This document shows positions 1 through 12,409 of a stretch of DNA of 64,000 nucleotides, one piece after another (position 1 is the first letter of the stretch; every line of letters begins with the position of its first letter). The translations under genes and the position numbers were made by a program. This DNA is from Antitrichia curtipendula (lineage: Eukaryota > Streptophyta > Bryopsida > Hypnales > Leucodontaceae): contig OX579639.1 in assembly GCA_951230915.1 (NCBI GenBank), forward strand, positions 8,370,001 to 8,434,000, read 5' to 3'. The notes below the pieces were generated by a model. It was not told the DNA's origin. It searched no databases and saw only the letters and a list, made by a program, of their open reading frames with translations.

Positions 1-149
1 CCGTTAGATCTGACGTCATTTAAAAAAAATGAAGCAACTTCAAGGAAATCTCCTAAATAGAATTAGCTAATTCACCTTTCCTTAACCATACCCCAGCACT
101 TGCTCCTAAACTTCAAAATCAAAAGAATACCAATGCACCAATTGCTTAC

Positions 150-3100
150 ATCATTCATGGCGAACATCTTCTTATACTGTTTCCCAAGAGCGTTACGGGG
201 CTCTGTGAGAACCTGTCACAAAATAAAAGAATCATCAAAGGCAGTAAATGCAGTTTCCATATTGAATAAATCCATGATACAAACCATCAAATTTAATAAG
301 TTGAGATATAGCGAAGGCGTATTCAAAGCTCATATCGTCCAAGAGTCTACTGAAAGAATGACCTCCTGAAAGATTTATGAAGCTTGAAACCATTTCTAAA
401 AAAACAATTACCTGAACAAGTTGGTCTTCATTAAGAGCAGAAAGACTAACAAGAACTGGAAATCTTCCAATAAACTCAGGAATCAACCCATAGGAAATCA
501 AATCGCTGCTCTCCACCTGTATAACATAATCACAACCACTATTCATCTAAGAAGAATACTCAGAGACGGAATTTCAAATCTTACTTGAAAATAAACTTAC
601 ACCAAGGCAGCAATAAACTGGAATTCAAAAATACTGAATAAATGAATTTATCCTTATGAAGAACAATCTGGAAGGCACACTACATTGAGTGTCATGTACC
701 GTTTCTAGCAACGTCGAGGTAATCGCAGCATCGATGAGCTTGTTTCCCCTCATATTGGCTCGTACAGGTGCTCCAAAGCCAATTGAAGAGTCTTGCTTCC
801 TGCAATAACAGTCATAGATTAGAATCCAGTTCACAGCTGACGTGTCCCTAGTGATGTCAATCATCAAACCGCTGTGATAGATCATAAAACTTCGAGGCAC
901 ACATCAGCGATTAGATGCTCTTCCTGAAATATAAAGTTTGTAGATGACAGTTTACCTTTCCGCAATAGTCTTCTCAAGCTCAATAAAAGCACCTCCGCAT
1001 ATGAAAAGAATGTCCTTGGTATCAATCTGCACAGCTTTTACTGCTCACATGAGTGGCCCGCCATACCATGGTATAAAATCAAGTGACACAAACGGGGACT
1101 AAAACCAACAATATCGATTTCCCCTCGAGTAAAATTTCAACCAAAGAAGATGATAATGAGAGACAACTTTTAAGAGTAAAACCAAACTAAGAACACCAGG
1201 CACCTGGATATGGTCCCCCCTTGGATGTTTCCTGGCCCCTTTCTCGGGGACATTCACAACCTGCATCATAACGCGCTGAATTAATAAGAACTGAAATTTT
1301 GTACTTAATTATACTTTCTCAAAGTAGACAATTGATCCTAAAGCATTATAAAGTAGATCAGACATCTCAGTATATACTAGATCATCACCTGCAAAGAGAA
1401 AAACGCAGACCACACATGCATAGTCCAAATTAGTTTTCACTGTCTCGAATGTCCAAACTGTGAGTGAGGTGCCTGGTAACTGCTCTGTGCTTCTAAATGA
1501 TAACTTCGCAGAATATCAGGTCATATTATAGTCCAAAGAGAATACTTACAGTCCCTTCCAGCATCTTCAGAAGTGCCTGCTGGACGCCTTCGCCAGACAC
1601 ATCTCGGCTCATGTTCATACTCTCTGCCTAAACCATTCACGAACTGTCAGTCAAATTTTATGCAGAGCCACAAACATAAGTGGGTGAGTAGAAGTTGCAG
1701 AACAAGGCAGCCAAGTTAATTCAAAAGTTTGTCAAATTCAAAATTATGAATCAATGAATCTCTCAATCACCTGAGTAAGGCAACACCTGACCCTCCTCAC
1801 AATATCTATGTGGTCTAAAACCAATTGATCACCTCCATCAATCAAGGACTAGCATGCAGAGCAAACAAGTACCTTCTTCGTAATCTTATCCACTTCATCA
1901 ATGTAAACGATACCCTGCTGGGCAGCAGGAACATTGAACTCCGCAGCCTGTGGTTGCATATCAAGCCCACCAACTAATACTTAAGCCGATACACTCTTCG
2001 GATACTTAAACGAAGAGCCTAGATAACAAATACCATTCAGCTCAAAAACAATTAAAGAAAAATCAAGCAGTTGGAGAACGAATGGATGGAAGTGAATTTT
2101 AAGATGATAAAAGACGTACCATCAATAATTTATAAAGAATGGACTCAACATCCTCTCCTACGTATCCTGCCTGCATAACCAAAAGTGTCAATGACAATAA
2201 GAAAGATGCTTAGCTAAAGATTAATTCAAACTAATCTTCCACCTTAGACAGTGGCCTACGAACAGATCTACCGTATGTTCAATTCCTTCAGCCAAAATAT
2301 TCAAACTCGGTTAGTTAATTAGGTCACCTGAGTAAGGGTTGTAGCATCGGCAATGACAAAGGGAACATTTACAAACCTCGCCAATGTTTTGGCAAGCAGA
2401 GTTTTTCCTGTCAGAAAAGCGCCATGTAAATATGTCACTTGGGGTTGTGATACTGTATCCACATTCGTACTGGATAAGTGAAATTAAATCACCAAAAAGG
2501 TCTGGCAGACAATACTTTGCTTCTGGATTTGAACTTGGATGGTAATAAGGTTTACACTGGCAGTTACGACACAAAGTCAATTGCCAAGAAGATAACACCA
2601 AACGCACCAGATCCAGTAGGACCCATGAGAAGAACATTGCTCTTCTCCAATTCTACAACATCATTTTCTTCACCTTCAGCGTCACATGCACTGAACCTGC
2701 AAGTGAACTTCAGGAATTTAGACATTCGGCACATAGCAATTCTACAATAATACTTCAATCATCTCAGTAACGTCTGCAACCAGCATTATTCTCACCGTGA
2801 GCAAGTCAGGTGTTCAGCATGTCTACCACTACAAGCTAAAAACGGAACAGAAAGACAACAAGCAGTTTAACAAATCCGAAAACTTATTGATTTCTTGAAT
2901 ACATTTGAAGATGATACTTCAAGTAGAATGCTAACCAGCTTCTAGCAACATAATCATAGCAAATGAGAGAAGTAAGGTAGCGCATGAAAATAGAAGGCGA
3001 GTATGGTGTAGGAAATACCCCTCAATTGCAGGTTTCAAATTGCCTTTCTGTACAGATTCACAGTAGATGCGTTTGTAATGGTTATAGACCGCCACGGACA

Positions 3101-4520
3101 ATATCTGCAGGGAACCAGAAGTTAGCTGTTGTGTAGGCAAATCTAAATGAATTTCCTCACTCTCCACCGAATGTCTCAAAGATGATCTACGAAGGTCACT
3201 ACAATTAATGGTACCATTTCAAACATCCATCCGCTGTCAGGAAACAGCATAGGTTTTGTCACAATCAATTTAGGGTATTGCATACATACGACATTGCAAA
3301 TAATAATGACACGCCTCGAACGACGCCTCCCGTTACATAACAACGCATCGCCCTCTCACTTACTGTATGCGCGATGATGACAACACTTGTCAAGACAAAA
3401 GCAATTTTAAAGGTTACAAAAATTGTCAAGCTAGAAAAGCGACCTAAAAGAAAACATAGAAATCAACTAAATATTGCAGTATACCACGACAACCAAAAGA
3501 AGTGAAAATAATAATGAGATGGGGAAGAAGCAGTCACAACCTTTCTAGAGCACCAAGTAAACTAGGGTTCTGCGAGATGTGATCAAACATTCTGAATGAA
3601 AAATACGTGCTGTTTGCCACAGTAGACGCTCGATGGTTGCATTAAATACACAAGGCAGATAAGGAAGTGAATTGCGCACATACCTTCTTGGCCCGTTCTT
3701 GCCCCACAACGAACTTGTCCAAAGCTCGACAAATTTCGCGGGGCGTGGGAAGGTCTTTGCCGAGAGAAGAGCCGCCCCAGGCATCTCTGGAACTAAATCC
3801 GCCATTAGAGCCTCCAGTTCCATTGTGCGCCCGGACAAGGTTGGTGCTGGGAGGATATGGAGGACTAGCAGCCGCTTGTACAGCCACTGGAGGAGGAGGG
3901 GAGCCTGCACCTTGCTGCCAATGGCGAGGCACACCACCCTGCCCCTGCTTGCGGGAAGCTTGCCATCGAGAAATACGTTGTACGGTTTCACGCAATTGCG
4001 CATTTTCTACGACTGACAGTGCAGAGATGGAGCCCTTGGAAGTATTTCCTGTCCACTTGTCATTTCCTGTCCCCTCAGACTCAATGATCATAAGCGATTC
4101 GGTACCTCCACAATTGGAGCAAGTGAGCACAGAATCAGACAGAGGATAGATCGACGACACTGAGGCAGCTAATGGAGTGCTGCAGCTCGCGCATATAGCG
4201 TGGGCTTGCAAACCCTTGGTTCCACGTTTCTGACTCCGTAACCCTCCCTCATGAAACCTGGCTCCTTGAATCTTCCCTTTTCCAATCGCAATGTTATCGA
4301 CTTTGGAATTGTAGTCGCTTCCTACGAAAGGAACAGCAACTGGCAATAACGCGCTGAAAGAACGAATAAATTCGTGATCGCAGTGTGGAATGACGGAAGT
4401 AGAAGGCGATTCAAAAGGCTTGCTAAATTTCATTCCCAGGCCAGCTAGCCCGAAGCATTGCCGACAATTTGAAATCCCGGAAGCTACATCACTAAACCTT
4501 CTCCACCTCACGGCAGCCAT
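150..4520 (-). CDS. CLPX: Mitochondrial ClpX, AAA+ unfoldase subunit of Clp protease (3' end cut by window edge)
   Basis: ATP-dependent unfoldase that feeds substrates to the ClpP peptidase, probably in mitochondria. Exons read on the minus strand: 3684-4520, 3019-3104, 2608-2696, 2328-2407, 2120-2170, 1873-1947, 1550-1627, 1204-1260, 956-1026, 700-799, 412-516, 150-212; all joins are GT-AG and stay in frame, giving 564 residues. Seen: an Arg-rich N-terminus fitting a transit peptide ([12 protein letters not shown]), a C4 zinc site (C110, C113, C134, C137), Walker A GPTGSGKT (333-340), pore loop GYVG (366-369), Walker B IVYIDE (394-399), an IGF loop (481-483) that in ClpX contacts ClpP, and [11 protein letters not shown] (518-528). 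The start is the ATG at 4520; the same frame upstream has no other ATG before the TTG at 4586. The sensor-2 region and stop lie left of the window. Family assignment is firm; mitochondrial location is inferred. Confidence 0.93.
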
Positions 4521-6064
4521 GTTGCCGTCTGTTCGGAGCAAGAAATTGATATTCGCACGCGCAAAGCGACTCGAACTCGACAGCAAACCCTAACGCGCTT
4601 CGAGGAGTGTTAAGCAAGTGTGAAACTCGCCCATCATCCAAAAGACGGACCTAAAAAATTTGCTTCCCCTGTCTTCTGCATCTCATCCTCAACAGATCGG
4701 CAACCGATTGAATCTGCACACCAAGTCTGCTCGCCACCGCCACACCTAACTCCCCTTCCTCTGGACGCAACGAACAAACTGAGTTGCTATACAATCCTCG
4801 CTCTACCGTTTCACACCGATGTCATTCCTCCACCACAACTCATCGCAACCTCCACCCACTCAATCCATACCGCGACACCGACTGGAAAAGCTAAACGCGA
4901 CTCCAAAAACAAGATCAAAACATAACCAAAAAAACTTTCTATAAATTACAATCGGTTGATAACTTTCACCCTTCACTCACTATTCAGTAAATGTAAGAAA
5001 AACTGTGCAATGAAAACGGCATCAGCATGCACACTACAGACATACTGTAGCCATTCAGAATCTCGAAAATCTTTCCAAACAGTGCTGAAGTCACGTGACA
5101 GAGGAAAAAAAAGCAAGGAGCATTCCAAAATCTCAAAATATATTTACTTGTACGAATTTCACTCCAGTACCAGCATACCACAGGCGTCACTTCAACTTAA
5201 CCTCATTACCTCGGGCCACTCACTCAGAGGTTCTGCTGATGATCAAATGGCGATCTCTAATGCTCTATGGTCTGCTGTAATGCTCAATGATCAGTTCGGC
5301 TTCTTACTCGCCGGGCATATAGCAGATTGGATAAGCCAAGTGCTCGCAGATGGGAACACGTGCGGTAACCGAGGGCCGCGATGCTGCGGCGCTCCGCAAC
5401 CACAACTGTGCCCTTGCACAGAAATACCTTGCGCTTTTGCTCAAGCGTGTGACAAAGTGTTGAAGCGATTTTGCTCAACACGGTGACAGTATGGCCGCAA
5501 TTGTCAGATGCTGTCAGTGCAGTGGGTCAACACCTGCGGCTCAGAGAGCAGATAACTATTCAGTTACTGTAGAAAATGGATTAGCGTACGCCAGTTTTGC
5601 AATTATTTGGACGTGGCTCTTCCGTGCTTTTCGAAAATGCAGGATCTCATAACGTTCTGGCGGTCTAGGGCTATCTCCTCTTGTTTGCCTTCAGGCTTTC
5701 ATAACGTTCAAGATAAGGGAGAGAATCGTTGTAGAATTTGTATGATCATTACCGTCTGGTTTTACATATCAATCTGCACAACAGTAGAGCTCAACGTCGA
5801 AGGTCTTGACTCCCTGCTTGATAATAGGTCAGGTCTTCAATTCGAATATTCGGCGAGCTTACAGAATTGTTTAGCGAGAGAACTTACTCAAGAAGAAGTT
5901 CACAAAAATTCGTTGTATTTACAAGTACGATTGTTGTACTGCATACAGATGATCTTAGCATAATATTCCATCTTCGGTTAAAATATTACGATTCCGAAGA
6001 AATGCAACGGAGCACGATCAGAGAAATCGAGGTTCACTCAAGCTGAATTACTTTATGGATTCTC
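4521..6064. other. Intergenic region, no supported gene
   Basis: This holds the ClpX 5' flank and sequence of mixed composition. Open frames exist on both strands (for example 4956-5486 + and 5284-5481 -), but I recognise no domain in them and cannot place convincing splice sites. The stretch around 5320-5480 is GC-richer than its surroundings and could be an unrecognised exon or a non-coding transcript. Confidence 0.4.
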
Positions 6065-6528
6065 TTATCCCGAATCCAGGTCGGCAGTAGATGCGCCCTT
6101 CCGAAAGGTTTCTTGAAGCTTCAGCACGTCGACGTCTTTCGCCTGCAAGGAATTGAATGACACGGAGCTTCGAGATTGCGGCCTTCACAAATTTTTAGCA
6201 AATTTTACAAATTCAAACAAGTCCAATTGGAATGGAATAATAATTCACGTTATGAAAAACAAGTGAAGGATCAAGAAGTGATATATACTTTCTCACGCAA
6301 CCGCTGTTCTCGAGAACTAGTGAAGAAGTCTTTCGTTGTTTTCGCTTTCATTAAACTCGGGGTAGGGATCTCGCCAGAGTCATCACAACTGTCCGCCACG
6401 GTTTCTTCGCGCGTCGTCCTCTTCTGAACCTCCTGACTTGTAGAACTCGTCACCTCCACAGGAGCTTCATGCTTTCCGTCATCACATCCCACGTTGCTGG
6501 TAGACCGCTCGTATGCAAATCCTCGCAT
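6065..6528 (-). CDS. Hypothetical small two-exon protein, about 105 aa
   Basis: Tentative model: exon 1 at 6289-6528 from an ATG (MRGFAYERSTSN), donor GTATAT; exon 2 at 6065-6142 after a clear TTGCAG acceptor, ending in TAA. The join is in frame and gives about 105 hydrophilic residues rich in Ser, Thr, Glu and Lys, with a C-terminal charged segment (FFTSSREQRLREK, then KDVDVLKLQETFRKG). Another acceptor (CTGCAG, ending at 6535) lies just before the ATG, so a 5' leader intron or further upstream coding exons are possible. No domain is recognised. The support is composition, splice signals and protein-like residue use; it could be wrong. Confidence 0.4.
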
Positions 6529-7456
6529 ATTCAACTGCAGAGTACTTAGCTCAACAAACACTGAGCATTGAATTCAATTGCATATTACAGATGCTTCTCA
6601 TAATCCTCCAGTCAGCATTCAATCCACGCGCTTTCACCTTCCTGACAACCAAGCTTGGAAACCTTACCAAGTTTCGGCACGGAGTCCATCGACCGAGACT
6701 CTTGAAGCCACTCATTCCGCCGGTCACCGCTCTTCAACTGAAACCAAATTCTTCAGAAACCTTGAAGCACTCCAAGAATATCAGCCAAAGCAGTTATTCA
6801 AAACCATTCAGAACCTCCGACCAAGCAATCCAGACACAATCACAGCACGAAATTCCTCTTTCAAATAAACGCCATTGCCGTTGAGGAGCGAAAAGGTAAA
6901 ATGAGATACAGACAGTCAGATCACGATTCACATGAAACAGAACATCAGAAGTGTATGTAATGGACAAAATCCAAAGTAGAAACGTCAAGAAATATGAAAT
7001 ATATAAGATAATGAAATTCTTGAGTCGCCAATGGTGTAAGTTGTTAACGTTTCATTTCCTCTTCACTTGTTCGCCATGATGTGGAAGATGAAGCATCGAC
7101 GCGTCACCGAATGAACGGACAAACCAAAGAGATCAATGCTAATCACCTACAAATCTCAGTCACAACAAAAACGAAAAGACAGACGTTCATTCAACACTGA
7201 CAGGTCATTAAATCACTCAATCAATTTCGGGATATTTCCGAAATGCTAGCGCTTGTTTATTCCAAGAAAAAAGGGCTACAAAACTGAGTCGGACCATGGT
7301 TGTCCAGGACGACTCAAGAATTTGATTCTGTAATTCAATCAACACTACTAGCGTTGCATCGGCGACTATGGACTGGTCTCTTCTTTCGAGAGACCGGAGT
7401 CAGCAGCTCAGATGTCAACCATGGCTGTCACAAAATGGACATAAATAAATTAAGCT
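6529..7456. other. Intergenic: 3' flank of the EXO-like gene and 5' flank of the small hypothetical gene
   Basis: No gene is supported here. Given the gene orientations, the right part should contain the 3' untranslated region of the EXORDIUM-like gene and the left part the promoter or leader of the 6065-6528 gene. Overlapping frames near 6513-6884 on the plus strand show no recognisable motif. Confidence 0.45.
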
Positions 7457-8737
7457 CTAGGCCTGCAGAGCGCACTTCTTGGTGGCAAGGTTGAAGCTGT
7501 AGGGGATGAGGTACTTGCGCCCCCCGACACCGTTCACGTTGTAACTCGCCCCGGTCCTGCTCGTAAGGAGCTTGCCGGCGTAACCAGGGTAAGCATCCTC
7601 GCCATAAATCCCAGCACAAACGGCCACAGCTTCAGAGCCGTCGTAAATGCTCCCTTGGTAGAATCCGTTTCCGAGAGTGTTCGTTGCTGCGCCAGAAATC
7701 ATGCTCGAGATCGTGATGCACATGCCGTCCACGCCGACATCACCGTTCGGTGCTTTAAGCGGGGGAGTGTTCGGTCCGGCGCCATAAGGTGCCTTGGCGA
7801 AGGGCCAAGCGCAGGTTCCCGGGCACGTCTTGGCAGGGTTTCCTACCCACACGAAGGGCAACGCCTTGTGTTGGGTTGCCAGAGAGCGTGTGTAACTGTG
7901 GGTGCCGCACTGGGAGCTGCAGAACCCTTGCACGGCAACGTCCGCTGATGTCAGCACCAAGTACACTGCGGTCGGATCAACAACCTTAGGATCAATGGTC
8001 TTCAAATTCTTCGTCACCAGCAACTCGATGTCCGACTCCTTCAGATTCTTCTTCAAGCTGTACTTCGCGTCTGCAACCACCTTCCCCAGGACAACATTCT
8101 GTGCCACTGAGGTCTTCTTCGCGTCCTTGAAATTCTTCGTGATCGCCCACCACCCTGCAACAGTAGGGTAGCCCTTGCTCGCCTTCGGAGTTGTAAACGA
8201 TTTGATGAGATCGGTGATAATGCTCTTCTGCGGCACCGACCAGGTGCCATAAAAAATCACATGCACTTTCAAGGGGGTGCCCGTCAGCAGTGGGCCACCG
8301 TGGTACTTCAGATCGATGGTCGGATCTGACACAAGGAACTTCTGCCCTCCGTTGAAGCCCTTCTGCATAACTTCATGGTAAGGGATTGCTCTGCCGCCGT
8401 GGGACCATTTCGTGCTCCCTAGTGCAGCAGCTTCATACGCGGGAATGTCATCAGGTGCGAACGAATTCCAAGATACCGCGAGAATGAGAAGTGCGGACAA
8501 CATCCCAATCAAGATGTTGCGATTCCGAATAGCAGGGCTGGGACTTAGCAGCGGCGTATCCTTGATCGACATTGTCGGAGAGTTTTTGAGCTTCGCTTCC
8601 GGACTCATAGAGATCGCGCGCGACAAAATGGGCGTGGAGTCGGACAGATCCAACTTCACGGAAGACGCTGTCCGTTGAAATGCCGCCATGCTTTCTCGCA
8701 CACTCGACGCACTCCTCTCCAACTGAGACCCTGCCAT
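7457..8737 (-). CDS. EXORDIUM-like / phosphate-induced protein 1 family protein
   Basis: Plant-specific apoplastic family (phosphate-induced 1 / EXORDIUM) linked in flowering plants to brassinosteroid-responsive growth and carbon status. A single uninterrupted frame of 426 residues, full length for the family plus an N-terminal extension. Seen: a Ser/Thr-rich N-terminus of about 70 residues, a hydrophobic segment at about 74-91 (ILIGMLSALLILAVSW) fitting a signal anchor, then the conserved domain beginning near KYHGGPLLTG with VHVIFYGTWS, a Gly- and Cys-rich centre (GFCSSQCGTHSY) and a C-terminus ending CALQA. The ATG at 8737 is the first in the frame; a second Met at residue 17 is possible. 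Many family members have a cleaved signal peptide at the very N-terminus, so a cytosolic tail of about 70 residues ahead of the anchor is notable. No intron is present. Confidence 0.93.
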   Translation of the reverse strand: MAGSQLERSASSVRESMAAFQRTASSVKLDLSDSTPILSRAISMSPEAKLKNSPTMSIKDTPLLSPSPAIRNRNILIGMLSALLILAVSWNSFAPDDIPAYEAAALGSTKWSHGGRAIPYHEVMQKGFNGGQKFLVSDPTIDLKYHGGPLLTGTPLKVHVIFYGTWSVPQKSIITDLIKSFTTPKASKGYPTVAGWWAITKNFKDAKKTSVAQNVVLGKVVADAKYSLKKNLKESDIELLVTKNLKTIDPKVVDPTAVYLVLTSADVAVQGFCSSQCGTHSYTRSLATQHKALPFVWVGNPAKTCPGTCAWPFAKAPYGAGPNTPPLKAPNGDVGVDGMCITISSMISGAATNTLGNGFYQGSIYDGSEAVAVCAGIYGEDAYPGYAGKLLTSRTGASYNVNGVGGRKYLIPYSFNLATKKCALQA

Positions 8738-9756
8738 ACAACCAACTGAATCCCACCCTCCCTATGCCAATCCACCAGCAACCTCTCCACCAGCACCTCC
8801 TCCTCCTCGTCCTCCTCCTCCCCAATCCAATCACCAAACAATGCACTCAAATTGCCACTCAATCCAAATCTCTCAATTCCAAACAATGCAGCTCCGCCCT
8901 GTCTGTACAACGCGTTAACGAACCTCCTTTTCCTCCTCCAATCTCTCTCCTGCACCGACCAAGAACAGACCTAGCTGTTACAAATCTGCGACATCTGACG
9001 CAATGATGTGAGGATCCAGAAATCCAAGAACTGGGTTCAACCCAGAGAGCGAACAAGGAGCTACTTCATCTGCTCCCAAGAGTCAAAGAGCTGATATAGC
9101 GATTGCAATTCGACCTCTCTGTAGCGCGTTACTTTTCCGAAGTCCGGATTCAAGGGGCGGTGAAGCTGGTTGTTGATCCCAACTGGACGAGTCTCTCTGT
9201 AAGTAGCAGTGCCTTCCCCACCGCGACAGAGAGCGCTGATGCGACTGATTGCGGGAGGACAGGCGCCAGTTTGAGCGCCGCAGCCGCCACCAAGTGCGGG
9301 AACGGCTTTCGAGCGGCGCCCGGGAGCCTCGCATTCCTTCCTTAATTGATTTACGGTTGGGACTCCGCGTCGCCTGGGAGCCTCGCATTCCTTCCTTAAT
9401 TGATTTTCGGTTGGGACTCCGCGTCGCCGTGAATGTTGCGAGAGAATTCTGGGGGGGTGCTACAGGAAGTAATTTCGGCAGGGGATCGCCGCTGATCGCG
9501 GCCATTGTCAGAGTGGCGACCCGAGGAGGGTGGATGTCTGGCAGGGGCGGATTGGCAAGCGCTGCACACATGCGAGTCGTAAGGGCTCCTACGTTTCCTC
9601 GTGCTACGGTGCCGCTCGAGGTTTTCAAATGCGGGGGCGAAAGTCCAAGGGTTCGGTCCCTGCAAATTAGCTCGCATTTGCTCGCATTAGCTGTTAGTGA
9701 GCAGGGTGGGCAGCTCTTGGTGCAAGCCTGGGTGTAGACTTCTCGTTATTACCGCA
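8738..9756. other. Promoter-side spacer of the EXO-like gene, GC-rich, no supported gene
   Basis: 5' flank of the EXO-like gene, with pyrimidine-rich tracts around 8750-8830. Between 9083 and 9737 both strands carry long open frames (181 and 162 codons), but these share a GC-rich tandem duplication and show no known motif, so I do not call a gene. Confidence 0.4.
9322..9429. repeat. Two-copy 54 bp tandem repeat
   Basis: Units 9322-9375 and 9376-9429 are nearly identical and begin GGGAGCCTCGCATTCCTTCC. The period is a multiple of three, so both strands stay open across the duplication. Confidence 0.9.
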
Positions 9757-9972
9757 CGTGGAGGTCACTATGGCCGACCAAGTCGAGAGGCCGTGGGATT
9801 GAGCGGCCAAACTTATGGTGAGAGTTCAAAAAAATGGACAATAAATGATAGGATTTGGAGCCTTCGGCCAGCCATAGTGTGAAGCCTCCAAATGTGAAGC
9901 CCAAAGGCCAAGTCCTAGGTAATGAACTCCCACGGACTCTCAACTTGGATGGCCATAGTGTGAAGCTTCCAA
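9757..9972. repeat. Cluster of inverted Harbinger-type terminal repeats (possible MITE)
   Basis: The motif GCCATAGTGTGAAGC occurs at 9871-9885 and 9952-9966, and its inverse (CACTATGGCCGACCAAG) at about 9767-9783. The arm at 9764-9803 and the arm at 9928-9966 pair over about 35 bases with few mismatches. The same motif ends the element at 21172-21186. This fits either a roughly 210 bp MITE or the rearranged left end of the larger element. Confidence 0.65.
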
Positions 9973-10444
9973 AGGCCAAGCCCAAAATCCAAACCTGTAC
10001 AATTTGTTTGGCTTTTATCCACCTTTTTCATATGAATAATCCATCCAATTTCTGAAATTTTAGTCTCACCTTTTTTAACCATGGATTCTAAAAATGAACG
10101 CATTCTTGTTCTACTTTCAGTTTTCATGGTCATAAAGTATGTCATTGTGGACATTTGGACATTGCAAAAACTTGCAATTTTTGAACAAAATGCCCAAATG
10201 ATGATGATGGCAATTTTTATTGTCCAAGGATGTAGGATGAATTTTCAAAGGAAATGTTGACAAATTTCAAGATATGGAGGGTTTTTTTAACATACACTTA
10301 TGGGGTCATTTTCAAATGGTGATATTTGAAAGCGGATGAGGGTGGGTCAATCTACATTTCAATATCTATGCACTCTTTTAGGGCTTGCTTTGAAGAAGAA
10401 GGGTACACATCTCAGAGAAAGTATAAGTATTAGTGTGGAGAATA

Positions 10445-11295
10445 ATTCTTTCTCGATTAGCTACAGGTAATTCATTGCAAATGATTGGTGATTTATTTGG
10501 CGTAGGATTGAGTACAACTTCTATCATTGTGAAGGATTGTTGTGAAGCTATTAGGATTCATTTGAGACCATTGATTTTTAAAAACCAAATCTTGCTTGGA
10601 TGAAAGAAATGGTAAAGGGCTTTGATGGTATTCCAATTATTCTAAAAGCAATAGATGGTAGCCACATCCCTATTACAACACCATCTCATGACCCTATTGC
10701 ATACTATTGCCAAAAGGGATATTATTCATGTTTACTACAAGGAGTTATAGATGCCGATTGCAAATTATGGGACTATGATTTTAGATGGGCTCAATGGATT
10801 CATAATTGGGCCTTATTTTTGAAATCAAAAATAGGGAAGAAGACTATGAGAGGTGCATTTTTACCTTACAAATTCATTGGTGATGCTTCATATCCAATGA
10901 GACCTTGGTTTTATTCACCATTCAAAGAAGAAAAAAAGGATTACCTAGGGAAAAAAAAACATTGGAATTTTATCCAATCGAGCACCCATATGGTTATGGA
11001 AAGAGCATTTGGAATTCTGAAAGGAAGATGGTGCATATTATTGAAAAGAGCCTACATGCCACTTCGAAATTTGCCTAACATTGTTACAAGATCTTTATAT
11101 CTTTACAATTTGTGCATTCTAGAGAATGATGAAGTCTCTATGGATTGGGCTAGAAAAGCAGAAAAAGAGCTGCAAGTTGAAGCCAATATGTTAGTAGAAA
11201 ATTTGCAAGAAACCTCGCAAGAAACTTATATGTTTTACTCTTTGGAATCATCATTGCAAGAAATGAGGGAACTCCCAAAAAAATCTGAAAGGTGA
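10445..11295 (+). pseudogene. PIF/Harbinger (HARBI1-like) DDE transposase, degenerate
   Basis: The N-terminal part, from about 10445, reads as the helix-turn-helix region (LATGNSLQMIGDLFGVGLST) in one frame; coding then moves to another frame near 10600, where 231 residues continue to 11295. In that frame the DDE_Tnp_4 signature is visible: first Asp in AIDGSHIPI (residue 19), second Asp in GDASYPM (95), Glu in MVMERAFGILKGRW (134). The region between the first two Asp, normally containing a GSxHDS-type motif, is short and altered (DCKLWDYDFRWAQW). Adenine runs and frame breaks show decay. The family known role is cut-and-paste transposition together with a Myb-like DNA-binding partner, a remnant of which lies at 19634-20744. 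Confidence 0.85.
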
Positions 11296-12409
11296 AGAAA
11301 CTCCATTCATAGAATCGGAAGAAGAAGAAGAAATCAAGAATGAGGAAAATCCTACATGTAAAGAAACAAGGACACAACGACAAGAAAAAATGAAGAACAT
11401 GTTGGATGATTCAACTCAAGTTCATCTATTGCTAGTCGAGACTCTTTACAAAAGTCCTCGAGGGGTGCAGTCCTTGAAAAAAATAAGAACATAGCTGTGA
11501 ACACTGGATAATTTATAGGGGGGTATTATTTTTTTTGGAGAGATTATTTCGCACTCTATCATTATATAATTTTCTAATGCAGGATATTAAAAGGAGGGCA
11601 TACATTAGTTTAAATTCCCAATTGCCATGAATTTATGGTATGCTATTTTATAATGAAAAAAAAACCTACTACATTTTTTTGGACACCCATTTTTTTTTAG
11701 TACTTCCTATTCATCCCCCTACTTACTACCTTTTTATTTCCCATTTTTTTTCTACTACTTCCTATTCAGTGTTAGTGAATTTTGGATTGAATTTAGAGTT
11801 CACAAACACATTTAGGCTGAAAGACTTTCCTAAAGATCACATACACATTCCTTTTGCATTGCATACATTCTTTATACGCTCACATACAGATTCCAAACAC
11901 AAACGAAATTCCTTTACTAAATACAAACAATGAGTGCTAAATTGCAGACTAAGGATTCAAAGGCTGAAAGTGAAACAAACATACAACAAATATCACAAAT
12001 GCACAACAATGGGAAATCAAATGTATCAAATGTGTTCATAAACACAACGAGTCCTGCAACCCAAGTGTGCAAGCACAGTTTGGGGAAAGTTATGGCGACA
12101 GTGAGAACTTGTAAATGGCCTAAATTCTAACACTCAAAAACAAAAGGTGCACAGCCATAACTTGCACAAAACCCTTCCTCCGCAAAAAATTCCAAAATTG
12201 AGGCCCACATGTTTCCTCCTGATACAAGTTCCAGCACCTGCGCTGCAACAGAGAAAGCAATTAATCAAACAAGAGGGAGATAAGAAGAGCATAATATAGA
12301 TGTAGAAACGAGCCACATGACAAGAAAATCAGAGAAAATGCAAAAAAAAGACTAGGGTGCACAGTTTAGGGGTGTAGAAAACTACCTTAGAATCCAGAAA
12401 CAAGTAGAA
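11296..12409. other. AT-rich 3' part of the Harbinger element, then start of the GC-richer block
   Basis: 11296-12130 is low-complexity AT-rich sequence with T and A runs; a 66-codon frame at 11930-12130 (+) has no recognisable motif. Composition shifts near 12130-12160, which may mark the left junction of the nested insertion. The exact junction and any target-site duplication could not be identified. Confidence 0.4.

Noticed and set aside
3667..4149. Plus-strand frames of 160 and 114 codons
   Set aside because: They are antisense to the first ClpX exon, which has clear domain content.
4956..5486. Plus-strand 176-codon frame
   Set aside because: No recognisable motif, unusual Cys-rich tail, and no supporting signals; treated as chance.
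9083..9737. Overlapping long frames on both strands (181 and 162 codons)
   Set aside because: Both depend on the same GC-rich tandem duplication and neither resembles a known protein.
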